Shown piece after piece: positions 50,179 to 58,815 of a stretch of 64,000 bases of DNA. Position 1 is the stretch's first letter; every line of letters begins with the position of its first letter. The DNA comes from Terrabacter sp. Root181 (GTDB taxonomy: Bacteria > Actinomycetota > Actinomycetes > Actinomycetales > Dermatophilaceae): assembly GCF_001428505.1 (NCBI RefSeq), contig NZ_LMHU01000001.1, positions 78,273 to 142,272 on the forward strand. The letters are read 5' to 3'. The notes beneath the pieces were generated by a model, which worked only from the letters and a program-made list of their open reading frames with translations, had not been told where the DNA came from and did not search any database. Both the position numbers and the translations under genes were made by a program.

Positions 50179-52605
50179 TCAGACGCGATCCCCGTCGTCC
50201 GAATCGCCGAGCGCCTCGTGTGCCGCGGTCACGGCCTCGATGTCGGCGATCTCGTCGACGCGCGAGGTGCCCTTGACGACCGCACGGATCACACCGGCCA
50301 GCAGGACGAGTCCCACGAGGATGCCGCCGACCCAGTAGATGGCGGCGTCCAGCGGGTTGGCCGACACGGGAATGGTGGCCGGTGAGCCGATCCGGGTGCC
50401 GTCGGCCGTCGTCAGAAAGGCGCGGATCTCGGCACGGCCCGCGGCCACCGCAGCGACCTCGACCGGCACGTTGGTGCGCGAGGAGGGCCCGATGGTCACC
50501 GGACCGGGCTGCTCCACGATGCGGATGCGCGGGTTGTCGGGCACGAGTCGCAGGCGGATGTCCTCGACGGCGTAGTCGAGGCCGTTCTCGACGGTGACGC
50601 GCAGGGTCCCGTTCTCGGCGAGCAGGTTGATCGTGCTCGTGCGAGGCACGACGCGGATGGCGCTCGTCGCCGCCTTGATGTCGGCGTCGACGGAGTTGGC
50701 CAGGGTGACCCACCCGGCCGGGTTCCAGCGCCATCGGGCGCTCGCGAGCTCGTCGAGCACCTCGCGGTAGGTCTTTTCGAACTCCTCGCCGTCGCGCAGG
50801 ACCGAGGAGACGCTGAGGAGGGTGTCGCGCTGGTCGGCCATTCGTGCCAGGCGGCGTGCGTTGAGCACGGGCCTGGGGGCGGCGGAGGCGACCGCCGTCG
50901 TCGGCTTCGTCTGCGGCACGGCCTTGTCGTTGCCGCTGTCGGTCAGCAGCGACGCGGCGTCGACCGTCTCGAGCCACGGCGCGCTCGAGGTGGCCTCGAG
51001 GAAGGTCGCGAGCCCGGCGGCATCGGGGTCGTAGGTGCGCGGTGCGGTCACGAGCACCGAGCGCGGGGTGCCGGCGCGCTCGCCGAGCAGCACGAGCGTC
51101 TCGGCGAGGTAGCGCTGGACCGACAGGACGGGACTGGGGTCGCTGCGCTTCGGCAGCAGGGCGGACAGGCGGGTGTCGTACGCGAGCAGCCGGGTCCCGC
51201 TCGCCGTGACCCGCCGTGCGGTCGGGGTGTAGGCCGACCCCCTGGTCACGGCGGGGGCGCTGACGACGATGCCGGCGGCCTTCTTGACGGTCGTGCCGGA
51301 CAGCAGCGTCTTGATGCCCTTCTCGCGCCCGGCCGGCATCAGCCCGTCGACGGGCCAGACGATGTCGGTCCGGGCCGGCTGACCGAGGCGGGCCGCGAGG
51401 GTCGACGCCCGGCTGACGAGGTCGCGCACGAGAGAGTTCGCGGGATCGACGCCGACGGTGGCGGCGATGTCCGCGTCCGCGTAGGGCAGCGCCCAGACGC
51501 TGCGGCCGGTCAGCTGCGTGACGACGGCGTCGCCGAGCCGCGCGATCGCGAGCCTGGCCTCCGACGGCGTGCCGCCGGGAGCCGTCGTCGTCGACGGGGT
51601 CGGGGACGTGCCCCCGGGCGCGGGGGTGCTCGTCGCGGATCCCGGAGTCGGCGTGCCCGTGGTGCCCGTGGTCCCCGACGGCTGGGAGGTCCCCGAGGTG
51701 CCGGTGCCCGATGGTGACGGCGTGGCCGTGCCGGTGCCGCCGGACGTGGACGTGCCGCTCGGCGTGGGACCGACCGCTCCGGAGTCGGTGGCCGCGTCGG
51801 GGCCGAGCACCGACGGGTCGACGGCGAGGTTCACCCGGGTGCCGTTGGTGCCCTCGAGGATGCGGGCGACCCTCGAGTCGGGACCGATGGCCTGCTGCCA
51901 GGCAGCCTGCCGGACCAGGTCGTCGCGGGAGAAGAGGTCGACCACGGGATCGAGCGTGACGGGGACCACCGTGGCGACCTTGAGCGGCACGTACTCCTTG
52001 CGGCCGTTCCAGGCGATGAAGGTCCGGGTCATCCCGGTGGGTTCGCTCGCCCCCTCCTGGACCACCTCCACCGAGATCGGCAGCGCCGCGAAGGCCTCGT
52101 CGGAGCGCAGCCGCTCCCACGGGACCGTGGCCGTGAAGGCCCGCGTCTGCCCGGCGGCCACCGTGGCGATGGACGTCGTGTCGACGGTGCGACCGGAGGT
52201 GTCGGTGCGGCCGGAGGCCCAGTCGTCGAGCGCGCTGCGCTGGTTGACCGTGACGTCACCGCGCACGACCCGCACCTCCGGGCCCGACAGCGGACCGGTG
52301 AGGGGGGCCGTGACGGTGCCGGTGATCGTGACGTCCTTGCCCGGTCCGACCACGGCCGGCGACAGGGTGTCGAGCACGATGACGGCGACGTCCTTGGCGG
52401 GCACCACGGCGGGACGGTGCGCGGCCGAGGAGGCGGGCCCGGCGGCATACGTGCTCGGGCCGGCGGACGGCGCGGCGCTCGCCAGGGCGCCACCGGCCGT
52501 CATCCCCAGCGCCACGATCGTCGTCGCCGTGGCGGTCAGGCGGCGCACGAGGCGGGTTGCGCGGCGCCCGCTCGTGTCCGGACGCCGCGACCCTCGGAGG
52601 ATCAC
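50179..52605 (-). CDS. DUF6049 family exported membrane protein
   Basis: 808 residues from GTG 52605, overlapping the NUDIX stop as GTGA. An N-terminal signal (TRLVRRLTATATTIVALGMT) precedes a large extracytoplasmic part with a low-complexity Pro/Ser/Thr/Gly insert (about 255-330). One transmembrane helix lies near the C-terminus (AAIYWVGGILVGLVLLAGVI), with an acidic cytoplasmic tail. Conserved upstream of murJ/sigM in actinobacteria; function unknown. Only 64 bp lie between it and the pseudokinase gene, leaving no room for murJ. Confidence 0.85.
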   Translation of the reverse strand: MILRGSRRPDTSGRRATRLVRRLTATATTIVALGMTAGGALASAAPSAGPSTYAAGPASSAAHRPAVVPAKDVAVIVLDTLSPAVVGPGKDVTITGTVTAPLTGPLSGPEVRVVRGDVTVNQRSALDDWASGRTDTSGRTVDTTSIATVAAGQTRAFTATVPWERLRSDEAFAALPISVEVVQEGASEPTGMTRTFIAWNGRKEYVPLKVATVVPVTLDPVVDLFSRDDLVRQAAWQQAIGPDSRVARILEGTNGTRVNLAVDPSVLGPDAATDSGAVGPTPSGTSTSGGTGTATPSPSGTGTSGTSQPSGTTGTTGTPTPGSATSTPAPGGTSPTPSTTTAPGGTPSEARLAIARLGDAVVTQLTGRSVWALPYADADIAATVGVDPANSLVRDLVSRASTLAARLGQPARTDIVWPVDGLMPAGREKGIKTLLSGTTVKKAAGIVVSAPAVTRGSAYTPTARRVTASGTRLLAYDTRLSALLPKRSDPSPVLSVQRYLAETLVLLGERAGTPRSVLVTAPRTYDPDAAGLATFLEATSSAPWLETVDAASLLTDSGNDKAVPQTKPTTAVASAAPRPVLNARRLARMADQRDTLLSVSSVLRDGEEFEKTYREVLDELASARWRWNPAGWVTLANSVDADIKAATSAIRVVPRTSTINLLAENGTLRVTVENGLDYAVEDIRLRLVPDNPRIRIVEQPGPVTIGPSSRTNVPVEVAAVAAGRAEIRAFLTTADGTRIGSPATIPVSANPLDAAIYWVGGILVGLVLLAGVIRAVVKGTSRVDEIADIEAVTAAHEALGDSDDGDRV

Positions 52606-53087
52606 GCCGTCCCCGCCAGCCGGTTCCACGCCGCCTGCGCGATGCGGCGCTCGTTGGGGAAGGTGAGCCTGCGGTGCACCTCGTCCAGTCGCATCCACGC
52701 GACGTCGATGGCCTCGTGGTCGGGGTCGTTCTCGATGGAGAGCTCACCGCCCGTGGCCTCGAGGAGGTAGTGGTGCACGAACTTGTGGACGCGCTTGTTG
52801 GACGTCGCGAACCAGTAGTCGATGGTGCCGAGCTCGACGAGCACGCGCCCCACGATCCCGGTCTCCTCGGCGACCTCGCGGGCGGCCGTCTCGACGAGGG
52901 TCTCACCGGGCTCGACGTGGCCCTTGGGGAGGCACCACTCGACGCGGCCGGCGCGGTTGCGGCGGGCGATGATCGCGATGAGGGCCAGACCCTCCTGGAC
53001 ATCGACGACGATGCCACCGGCAGAGCGCTCCTCGACGGCGGGCAGACGCCTCCCCGGCACGGGGCTGGGGACGGGCTGCGCGCTCAC
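52602..53087 (-). CDS. NUDIX hydrolase (MutT4-like)
   Basis: 161 residues from GTG 53087. The Nudix box is complete: GHVEPGETLVETAA followed by REVAEETGI. Members hydrolyse nucleoside diphosphates linked to X. Coupled to DUF6049 and divergent from the CCA-adding gene, matching mycobacterial mutT4. Confidence 0.93.
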   Translation of the reverse strand: MSAQPVPSPVPGRRLPAVEERSAGGIVVDVQEGLALIAIIARRNRAGRVEWCLPKGHVEPGETLVETAAREVAEETGIVGRVLVELGTIDYWFATSNKRVHKFVHHYLLEATGGELSIENDPDHEAIDVAWMRLDEVHRRLTFPNERRIAQAAWNRLAGTA

Positions 53088-53264
53088 ATCGCCACCATAA
53101 CGGGCGGGACCCGGACGGCTCTCGTCGTCGGCGCGACGCCGCACGCGACGGGTGTCGACGGGTGTGCCCGGTGCCTGTCCCGGGCGGACGCCCGGCCGGT
53201 CCCGGTCCATCCGCAGCTCACCCCACCGCGTACGCGCGCGGTCGGGGGCCCAGCGAACGCTCAC

Positions 53265-53277
53265 TAGGCTGGGCGCG
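53265..53277 (+). promoter_or_regulatory. Leaderless-type promoter of the cca gene
   Basis: TAGGCT (53265-53270) lies six nt before GTG 53277, identical in sequence and spacing to the phosphoesterase promoter at 39723. Confidence 0.6.
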
Positions 53278-54776
53278 TGCCTGACCGACCCGACACGCCC
53301 TCCGCCGACAGCCACGAGCCGGCCGACGCCGGACTCCCGCTCCTGCGGGCGGCCGTCGCCCGGCTCGCCCCGGTCCTGCCGATGCTGACCGAGCTCGGGG
53401 AGCGGTTCGCCGCCGCCGGGCACGAGCTGGCCCTCGTCGGGGGTCCGGTGCGCGACGCCTTCCTCGGACGCGTCTCGCCCGACCTCGACCTCACCTCCGA
53501 CGCCCGGCCGCACGCGATCCTCGCGCTCGTCACCGGCTGGGCCGACGCCCACTGGGACATCGGCCGCGAGTTCGGCACCATCGGACTGCGCAAGGGGCCG
53601 CACGTCATCGAGATCACGACCTACCGCGCCGACACCTACGACCGCACGTCGCGCAAGCCCGAGGTCATGTTCGGCGAGAGCCTCGAGGGCGACCTCGTCC
53701 GGCGCGACTTCACGGTCAACGCCATGGCGATCCGGCTGCCGAGCCTCGAGTTCGTCGACGTCCACGGTGGGCTGTCCGACCTCGTCCGGCAGCGGCTCAT
53801 GACGCCCGCCGCACCCGAGGAGTCCTTCGCCGACGACCCGCTGCGGATGATGCGGGCGGCGCGCTTCGCCTCCCAGCTCGGCTTCGAGGTCGCGCCGGAG
53901 GTGCGGGCCGCCATGACCGAGCGTGCCGACACCCTCTCGATCATCTCGGCAGAACGGGTCCGCGACGAGTTCGTCAAGCTGCTCCTGTCACCGAGGCCGC
54001 GACTGGGCCTGACGCTCCTCGTCGACACGGGGCTCGCCGACGTCTTCCTGCCCGAGCTGCCCGCACTGCGTCTCGAGCTCGACGAGCACCACCGGCACAA
54101 GGACGTCTACGACCACTCCCTCATCGTCCTCGAGCAGGCCATGGACCTCGAGGGTCCCGCTGGTGGGGCGCCCGAGTCGGTGCCCGGGCCCGACCTCGTG
54201 CTGCGCCTCGCGGCCCTGCTCCACGACATCGGCAAGCCAGCCACCCGTCGCTTCGAGGACGGCGGCGGGGTCTCCTTCCACCACCACGAGCTCGTCGGCG
54301 CCAAGCTCGCCAGCCGGCGGATGAAGGCGATGCGCTTCGACAAGGACACGACGAAGCAGGTCGCCCGGCTCGTCGAGCTGCACCTGCGCTTCCACGGCTA
54401 CGGCGACGGACAGTGGACCGACTCCGCCGTCCGGCGCTACGTCAACGACGCCGGACCGCTGCTCACGCGCCTGCACCGGCTGACGCGGTCGGACTGCACG
54501 ACGCGCAACGCCCGCAAGGCGCAGCGCCTCTCCCGCGCCTACGACGACCTCGAGAAGCGCATCGAGCGCCTGGCGGCCGAGGAGGAGCTGGCCAGCGTCC
54601 GACCCGAGCTCAACGGGAACGAGATCGCCGAGGCACTGGCGATCCGGCCCGGGCCCGTGCTTGGGGAGGCCTACGACTTCCTCCTGTCGGTCCGGCTCGA
54701 CGACGGACCCATCGGCAAGGACGCCGCCCGCGAGAAGCTGCTCGCCTGGTGGGCCGCGCGCGAGTCCTCCGCCTGA
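53277..54776 (+). CDS. cca: CCA tRNA nucleotidyltransferase with HD domain
   Basis: 499 residues from GTG 53277. The nucleotidyltransferase head has GGPVRDAFLGR and DLDLTSDARP, the RRDFTVNAMA basic motif follows, and the HD domain HDIGKP is in the second half. It adds or repairs the CCA end of tRNAs; annotated pcnA in mycobacteria. Both tRNAs in this window already encode CCA, so a repair role is plausible. Divergent from the NUDIX gene. Confidence 0.93.
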   Translation: MPDRPDTPSADSHEPADAGLPLLRAAVARLAPVLPMLTELGERFAAAGHELALVGGPVRDAFLGRVSPDLDLTSDARPHAILALVTGWADAHWDIGREFGTIGLRKGPHVIEITTYRADTYDRTSRKPEVMFGESLEGDLVRRDFTVNAMAIRLPSLEFVDVHGGLSDLVRQRLMTPAAPEESFADDPLRMMRAARFASQLGFEVAPEVRAAMTERADTLSIISAERVRDEFVKLLLSPRPRLGLTLLVDTGLADVFLPELPALRLELDEHHRHKDVYDHSLIVLEQAMDLEGPAGGAPESVPGPDLVLRLAALLHDIGKPATRRFEDGGGVSFHHHELVGAKLASRRMKAMRFDKDTTKQVARLVELHLRFHGYGDGQWTDSAVRRYVNDAGPLLTRLHRLTRSDCTTRNARKAQRLSRAYDDLEKRIERLAAEEELASVRPELNGNEIAEALAIRPGPVLGEAYDFLLSVRLDDGPIGKDAAREKLLAWWAARESSA

Positions 54777-54964
54777 GAGGTGTCGCCGGGGAGTTCTCCC
54801 CATCGCGACGTCCGGGGACGCGGTCGTACGCTCGGAGGACCTCGTTCCTGCGCCGCCAGCGCCCGCCCGGGAGGTGCCCCGGCCGATCTGACACGTCACC
54901 TCGTGAATGATTGACTGACCGCGCCGTCCCCGACCCCCGCGGGAACGACCGAAAGGAACGAGCC

Positions 54965-55501
54965 ATGAGCACCCTCGCCTACCCGAGCGCCGCCTTCCCG
55001 GGCCAGCCGTCGGTGGCCCTCGAGGTGCCGGACGGCTGGGAGCCGGCGCATGCACCGGGCACGACGATGGCGGCGCGGCTCCCGCGTGAGGGGTCCTTCG
55101 CACCCAACGTCGTCGTCACCATCGAGCAGTGCGGACCGGCCTACCGGATCGAGGACTCCCTCGAGCAGATCGCCTCGATGGCCACGTCGCGCGGCGGCGC
55201 CGTCTCCGAGCCGTATGCCGCCGACCTCGGCGGCGCACAGTTCGTCGGGTGCGACGCGACCTGGCCCGACGCTGACGTCGACACCGTCCTGCAGGCCAAC
55301 CTCTTCCACCTCGTGACGGCCGGGGGGCCCGGCGCGGGCGCGCACCTCGTGCAGCTGACCGGTGCGGTCGGTGGTGCGGACGCCGTGGCGGACTACGAGC
55401 TCGTCCGCGAGGTCCTGACCACGGCGCGCGTCACGCCCTGGGGGGACGCGGGGCCCGCCGCCGACGAGGGCGCTGCCGACGACGCGGACGCGGACGCATG
55501 A
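54965..55501 (+). CDS. LpqN/LpqT-like domain protein
   Basis: 178 residues from ATG 54965 (GAAAGGA ribosome site). The pattern VALEVPDGWEP, then APNVVVTIEQ and GAQFVGCDATWP suggests the LpqN fold, but no lipobox or signal peptide is present, so it is probably cytoplasmic. Its stop overlaps the PP2C ATG (ATGA), making it the first gene of the signalling operon. Function unknown. Confidence 0.65.
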   Translation: MSTLAYPSAAFPGQPSVALEVPDGWEPAHAPGTTMAARLPREGSFAPNVVVTIEQCGPAYRIEDSLEQIASMATSRGGAVSEPYAADLGGAQFVGCDATWPDADVDTVLQANLFHLVTAGGPGAGAHLVQLTGAVGGADAVADYELVREVLTTARVTPWGDAGPAADEGAADDADADA

Positions 55502-56310
55502 GCACGACGCTCCCGGTCATCGCCTCCGGCCTCGCGACCGACGTGGGTCGCGTGCGCCAGCACAACGAGGACTCCGCGTGCACCCGAGGCACGGTCTACG
55601 TGGTCGCCGACGGCATGGGAGGTCACGCCGCCGGGGAGGTCGCGAGCCGGATCGCCGCCGAGACCGTCGCCGAGCTCGCCGAGCGTCCCGTGCTGCAGGT
55701 GCGCGACGTCGTCGCGCAGGTCGGCGAGGCCAACCGCCGCATCCTCGCCTCGGCCGCGCGCCACCCCGAGCAGACCGGCATGGGCACCACCGTCGCCGGC
55801 CTCGCCCTCGTCTCCGTCGGTGGTTCGCGCCACTGGGCCGTCTTCAACATCGGTGACTCCCGGGTCTACCGGTGCCTCGACGGCCGGCTCGCGCAGGTGA
55901 CCGTCGACCACTCGGAGGTCTGGGAACTCGTGGAGCGTGGCCTCATCACCCCCGAGCAGGCGCAGCGGCACCCGGGGCGCAACGTCGTCACGCGGTCGCT
56001 GGGACGCGACCCTATGGGTGTCGTCGACACGTGGGTCTTCCCGCCCTACCCGGGCGAGGTGTTCGTCATCTGCTCCGACGGCCTGTCCAACGAGCTCACC
56101 CGCGAGGAGATCGAGGCCGTCCTCGCCGACCACCCCGACGCCGACGAGGCCGCGACCGAGCTGGTGCGACGCGGTGTCGAGGCCGGTGGTCGCGACAACG
56201 TCACTGCTATCGTCGTCGCGGTGCAGGGCCAGGACGCCGACTCCGACGTCGACGAGGACACGACCCCGCGCGAGAACGTGAACGGCTCATCAGGGGAGAG
56301 CAGGTCGTAG
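55498..56310 (+). CDS. PP2C-type Ser/Thr protein phosphatase
   Basis: 270 residues from ATG 55498. Metal motifs VRQHNED, VVADGMGGHAAGEVAS, GDSRVYR, CSDGLSNELT and GGRDNVTAIVV are complete, so it should be active. The C-terminus is a short acidic tail without a transmembrane segment, unlike PstP. It likely reverses phosphorylation by the kinase three genes on. Two bp before the FHA gene. Confidence 0.95.
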   Translation: MSTTLPVIASGLATDVGRVRQHNEDSACTRGTVYVVADGMGGHAAGEVASRIAAETVAELAERPVLQVRDVVAQVGEANRRILASAARHPEQTGMGTTVAGLALVSVGGSRHWAVFNIGDSRVYRCLDGRLAQVTVDHSEVWELVERGLITPEQAQRHPGRNVVTRSLGRDPMGVVDTWVFPPYPGEVFVICSDGLSNELTREEIEAVLADHPDADEAATELVRRGVEAGGRDNVTAIVVAVQGQDADSDVDEDTTPRENVNGSSGESRS

Positions 56311-56312
56311 AC

Positions 56313-58772
56313 GTGAGTGGCCCGTCCGTTGTGGTCGACCGGGCCCCCGAAGGCTGGACGCACATCGGGGGCCCCGGCATGCACCTGCTCATCGGTCTCG
56401 ACGAGGACGACGAGCGCACCATCGCGGCGAGCGATGCCGCCGACGGTGGCGATCTCGACGACGTCGTCGAGGTGCTGACCGCCGGGGGCATGCGCAAGGC
56501 GCACCACTTCGTCGGCGTGCACTGGCAGCCGCGCACGCGCATCGTGGCGTTCGGCCCGGTGTCGGCGGTCGTGACGCTTGCCGACGGCACCGAGCACGAC
56601 GTGCGCGCGACGAGCAGCAAGGTCTGGACCGACCTCGAGCTGCCCGCCCATCCCGAGCGGGTCGTGCTGCGCGTGCTCGAGGAGTCGGAGCGCTCGCATC
56701 CGGTGCCCTCGCAGGGCCTCGTGGCCGGACCACCACCTCCGAGTGGCGGATCCGCCTCCGTGGACAGCGGCGACGCGGCGACGCCCGTGGCGCCTGACGC
56801 GCCGGTCGACGCCTCGGCCACGCCCTCCACGACCGACGGTGGGACCCGCGGGCCGGTGGCGGTCGCCACCGGCGGCGTCTCTGCCGTCCTCGAGGTCGAG
56901 CCCGGGCCCGGGCCCGCGCGTCAGCAGGAGGCCGGGACGCCGTCCGGCGGTATCCCGACGTTCGGCTCGGCGGCACCGGTGAGCCGGGACGTCGAGGCGG
57001 TGGAACGCGCGGACACGTCCGCCACGTCGAGCCGTTCGCCCTGGAACCGCAGCTGGGCCGAGGGCGGCACGTCACCTTCCTCGTCCCACGCCCCAGCCGA
57101 GAGGGCCGAATCCCTTTCGGCCGCAGGCGAATCCGAGGACAGCGATGCCAGTCACGCTGTGGCGCAACAGGACTCGGATGCTGTATCCGACGAGGTGCGG
57201 GGTGACCATCGGGTCGAGCCTGTCGCACCAGACGAGCCCGCGAGTCCCGCGCCCGCGCTGCGATCGTGGACGTCCGTGGCCCCTGCCGTTCCTGTTCGCG
57301 CCACTCCGACGACGAACGACGGCGGCGCCGAGCACGCTGCCTCGGGCGCGTCGTCGGTGTCCTCGGCTCCGGTGGCCGGAGACCTGCCCGTGGCCGCGCC
57401 GCGTGACGTGCACTCGACCTGGTCGGCCCGCCCCGTGCTCGACCCCGGGCCGTCGACGCCGTCGGCTCCGTCCGCTCCGTCGGATCCGTCGGCCGGCCCG
57501 GACCCCGCCTCGCCCGTCGCGTCCGGGCTCGACGAACCCGACGACGACGTGCCGGCGGCCCCGCCGAGCTACGACTACCTCTTCGGGCACACGACGGCCG
57601 CCGACGAGCACCGCAGGGTGCTCGCCTCGTTGACCCAGCCCGACGACGAGGCGGGGCCCGACGAGGACGACCCGCTGCCGGGCCCCACCCTCCCGGCCGC
57701 CGCCGACGCGTCCGACGCACCGGTCACCAACGCCGCGCCGGCGCCCGTGGTGCCGGCGCGACCCATCCCGTCCGCGCCGGTCGTGCCCGAAGGCGGTCTC
57801 ATCTCCTCGGTGCCGTGGGCTCGCTCCGCTCCGGAGACGGAGGTGCCTGAGCCCGAGGTGGAGCCCGAGGTCCCGACCTTCTCGGGTCGGCACACGCCAC
57901 CGCCTGCCCCGAGCCTGCTGCCCCCGATGAACACCCCGCCGCCAGGCGTCCGCGCACCCGAGGCGACGCCGCTCATCTCGACCGGGCCGCCGCCCGTGAC
58001 TGTCGACCCGGTACCCACCCCGGCCTCGACGCCGACGGCACCCCCGACGCCTCCTGCGGCGACGGCATACGTCGAAGGGGCCCAGCCACCGGCGGAGCCC
58101 ACCTTCGACGTGCCCATCGCGGTGCCCTCCGCCGTGCCGCCGGTCGCCCCCGTCGCCCCGGTCGCCCCCGTCGCTCGCACGACGCCGGAACCGGTCCCGC
58201 CCGCTCCCACCCTCGACGCAGACACGGACGACGACGAGACCGAGCTGACCGTGGACCGGAGCGCCCTGCTCGAGGCGCGCCACGCCGCGCAGAACCAGTC
58301 CTTCTCCGGCCCGAGCGTCCTGGCCGTCCTGTGCTCCGCCGGCCACCCGACCCCGCCGCACGGCGACCGTTGTCGCGTCTGCGGCTCGAGCATCCCGCCG
58401 CAGGAGCCCTTCGCCATGCCGCGACCGCCACTGGGCGTGCTGCGGCTGTCGACGGGTGACGTCGTGACCCTCGACCGCAGCGTGCTGCTCGGCCGCGCGC
58501 CCAAGCTCGGCGACGGTCTCGCCGTCCACGACCGGCCGCACGTGGTCAAGGTGCCGAGCCCGGAGCGCGACGTCTCGCGCAACCACGTCGAGGTCATCCT
58601 CGAGGGCTGGCACGTGCTCATCCGCGACCTCGGCACGACGAACGGCACGACCGTGACGCTGCCGGGCGAGAGCCCGATCCGCCTGCGCGCCAACGACCAG
58701 CAGGTCCTCGAGCCGGGGTCGCTCGTGTCGATGGCCGACGAGGTCTCCTTCACGTTCGAGGCGGCGTCGTGA
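56313..58772 (+). CDS. FHA-domain protein with long disordered linker
   Basis: 819 residues from GTG 56313. An N-terminal globular domain (about 1-130, GWTHIGGPGMHLLIG, unfamiliar) is followed by about 530 residues of Pro/Ala/Ser/Val-rich linker, a zinc-ribbon-like CRVCGSS pair (about 673-700) and a C-terminal FHA domain (about 710-815; SRNHVEVILEGW and DLGTTNGTTV). FHA binds phosphothreonine, so it is a probable target or scaffold for the neighbouring kinase. Confidence 0.85.
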   Translation: MSGPSVVVDRAPEGWTHIGGPGMHLLIGLDEDDERTIAASDAADGGDLDDVVEVLTAGGMRKAHHFVGVHWQPRTRIVAFGPVSAVVTLADGTEHDVRATSSKVWTDLELPAHPERVVLRVLEESERSHPVPSQGLVAGPPPPSGGSASVDSGDAATPVAPDAPVDASATPSTTDGGTRGPVAVATGGVSAVLEVEPGPGPARQQEAGTPSGGIPTFGSAAPVSRDVEAVERADTSATSSRSPWNRSWAEGGTSPSSSHAPAERAESLSAAGESEDSDASHAVAQQDSDAVSDEVRGDHRVEPVAPDEPASPAPALRSWTSVAPAVPVRATPTTNDGGAEHAASGASSVSSAPVAGDLPVAAPRDVHSTWSARPVLDPGPSTPSAPSAPSDPSAGPDPASPVASGLDEPDDDVPAAPPSYDYLFGHTTAADEHRRVLASLTQPDDEAGPDEDDPLPGPTLPAAADASDAPVTNAAPAPVVPARPIPSAPVVPEGGLISSVPWARSAPETEVPEPEVEPEVPTFSGRHTPPPAPSLLPPMNTPPPGVRAPEATPLISTGPPPVTVDPVPTPASTPTAPPTPPAATAYVEGAQPPAEPTFDVPIAVPSAVPPVAPVAPVAPVARTTPEPVPPAPTLDADTDDDETELTVDRSALLEARHAAQNQSFSGPSVLAVLCSAGHPTPPHGDRCRVCGSSIPPQEPFAMPRPPLGVLRLSTGDVVTLDRSVLLGRAPKLGDGLAVHDRPHVVKVPSPERDVSRNHVEVILEGWHVLIRDLGTTNGTTVTLPGESPIRLRANDQQVLEPGSLVSMADEVSFTFEAAS

Positions 58773-58815
58773 CCCGCACGCCCGACCACCTGCCGGCTGC
58801 TGACGGAGGTGCCTC

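Noticed and set aside
50120..52120. 666-residue minus-strand frame over DUF6049
   Set aside because: Arg/Gly/His-rich composition and no domain; it is an out-of-frame shadow of the DUF6049 gene.
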